From Acidobacteriota bacterium (GTDB lineage: Bacteria; Acidobacteriota; Blastocatellia; Pyrinomonadales; Pyrinomonadaceae), in the NCBI GenBank assembly GCA_003222855.1, contig QHXH01000073.1:1-5673 (forward strand): 5,673 bases of DNA, read 5' to 3'. Position 1 is the stretch's first letter, and each line of letters opens with the position of its first letter. Below are positions 5,085-5,673 of the stretch, piece after piece. Both the position numbers and the translations under genes were made by a program. Under the pieces are notes generated by a model that saw nothing but the letters and a program-made list of their open reading frames with translations, was not told where the DNA came from and did no database searches.

Positions 5085-5563
5085 TCTGATGCGTCTACGG
5101 AATGGGGATGCTCCGCAATAAAATCGCGCAAAATAATCGCGGCCGACTCGCTGTCAATCCGTTTGTCAACTTCGTTCGCTTTCAAACCTCGTGATTTCAA
5201 CTCTGATTCAGCCGCAAACGTCGTCAAGCGTTCGTCCTGCAAAAGAACGGGAACGTGCAACGACCGGCGAAAGTTCTCAGCTATCCGTTTTGCTTCCTGC
5301 GCCCCGTCACTTTCCGTTCCATCGAGACTTAAGGGCAAACCGATCACCAGCGCCCGCGCATCATAGGCTTCGATGAGCGCAGCGACACGATGCAGCAGGT
5401 CTTTCCAACTGCGTCGCTCAATGCGTTCCAGCGGAGTCACAGTCATCTGCAATTCATCAGACACGGCCACGCCGACGCGTTTAGCGCCCAGGTCAATCGC
5501 TATCAAGCGACCGGGCGGCGCCGTAACGTCGCCCACAGCTTCAACTGTTGGTGATGAATGCAC
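5060..5563 (-). CDS. ruvX: RuvX/YqgF family putative Holliday-junction resolvase / pre-16S rRNA nuclease
   Basis: YqgF/RuvX proteins have an RNase H-like fold. They are implicated in maturation of the 5' end of 16S rRNA in E. coli and were also proposed to resolve Holliday junctions. They act in the cytoplasm. The 167-residue protein carries the family motifs in order: IAIDLGAKRVGVAVSD (21-36, catalytic D24), VIGLPLSLDG (73-82), DERLTT (110-115) and DSESAAIILRDF (137-148, with the acidic residue D137). The N-terminal 18 residues are an extension with no motif. The start is GTG at 5563; an in-frame TAG lies four codons upstream, so no earlier start is possible. GTG at codon 10 is an alternative, and the Shine-Dalgarno is weak. 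The last seven residues (LECGGKP) and the stop are encoded by a palindromic repeat, so the native C-terminus may once have been different. The core motifs are unaffected. mltG follows on the same strand. Confidence 0.95.
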   Translation of the reverse strand: MHSSPTVEAVGDVTAPPGRLIAIDLGAKRVGVAVSDELQMTVTPLERIERRSWKDLLHRVAALIEAYDARALVIGLPLSLDGTESDGAQEAKRIAENFRRSLHVPVLLQDERLTTFAAESELKSRGLKANEVDKRIDSESAAIILRDFIAEHPHSVDASDLECGGKP

Positions 5564-5606
5564 TGACCAGCTCTAAGATGAATTTCATGGAGGGCCTGCT
5601 GCTTGC

Positions 5607-5625
5607 GCCCGATCTAAGCACGGGC
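5607..5625. repeat. Possible degenerate repeat hairpin upstream of ruvX
   Basis: GCCCG (5607-5611) and CGGGC (5621-5625) flank a 9-nt loop. The surrounding text (AGCCCGTGCTTAG on the minus strand) resembles another short interspersed repeat style, but the pairing is short and the window ends soon after. In the last 110 bp I see no credible gene and no strong promoter; TATCAT on the minus strand lacks a good -35. Confidence 0.3.
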
Positions 5626-5673
5626 TATGATACAAGCGTTCGGCTGAAGCTCTAAGTTCACCTTGAATATTGC

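Noticed and set aside
5534..5590. Small minus-strand frame MKFILELVSAFITNS overlapping the ruvX start
   Set aside because: It has only 15 codons, no ribosome-binding site, and overlaps the ruvX start in another frame.

Overview
The window looks like chromosome from an acidobacterium, most likely of the Blastocatellia/Pyrinomonadales type. This is inferred from two things: a VWA protein of the kind known as the 'VWFA-related Acidobacterial domain', and several short palindromic interspersed repeats of a style I associate with such genomes. No rRNA or other marker is present to settle the taxonomy. All convincing genes lie on the minus strand, so transcription runs from right to left.

Layout in order of transcription: ruvX (5060-5563; Holliday-junction resolvase-like YqgF/RuvX); a 245-bp spacer packed with palindromic repeats; mltG (3753-4814; membrane-bound endolytic murein transglycosylase); a 402-bp spacer (3351-3752) holding a 94-bp MITE/BIME-like element, a candidate promoter and a 22-bp perfect palindrome; an exported protein of unknown function (2586-3350); a single-pass membrane protein with an FxLYD-like domain (1997-2614), overlapping the previous gene by 29 nt; a 216-bp spacer with a twin-hairpin repeat; an exported helical protein (1196-1780); and an exported VWA-domain protein (71-1186). 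The first codons of a further gene may start at 31 and run out of the left edge.

ruvX and mltG are a housekeeping pair often found side by side. The other four genes all encode exported or membrane proteins, lie on the same strand, and are either overlapping or closely spaced in pairs. They may form an uncharacterised envelope module: VWA metal-dependent adhesion domain, coiled helical partner, membrane-anchored beta domain and periplasmic alpha/beta protein. Their joint function is inference only.

The most distinctive feature is the repeats. At least five palindromic elements, belonging to several sequence families, sit at gene boundaries: over the 5' end of the VWA reading frame, upstream of the helical gene, downstream of mltG, at the mltG start, and across the ruvX stop codon. 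They inflate apparent N-termini, supply a stop codon, and appear nested in one another at 4969-5084. I found no tRNA, rRNA, CRISPR array, transposase gene or phage gene.
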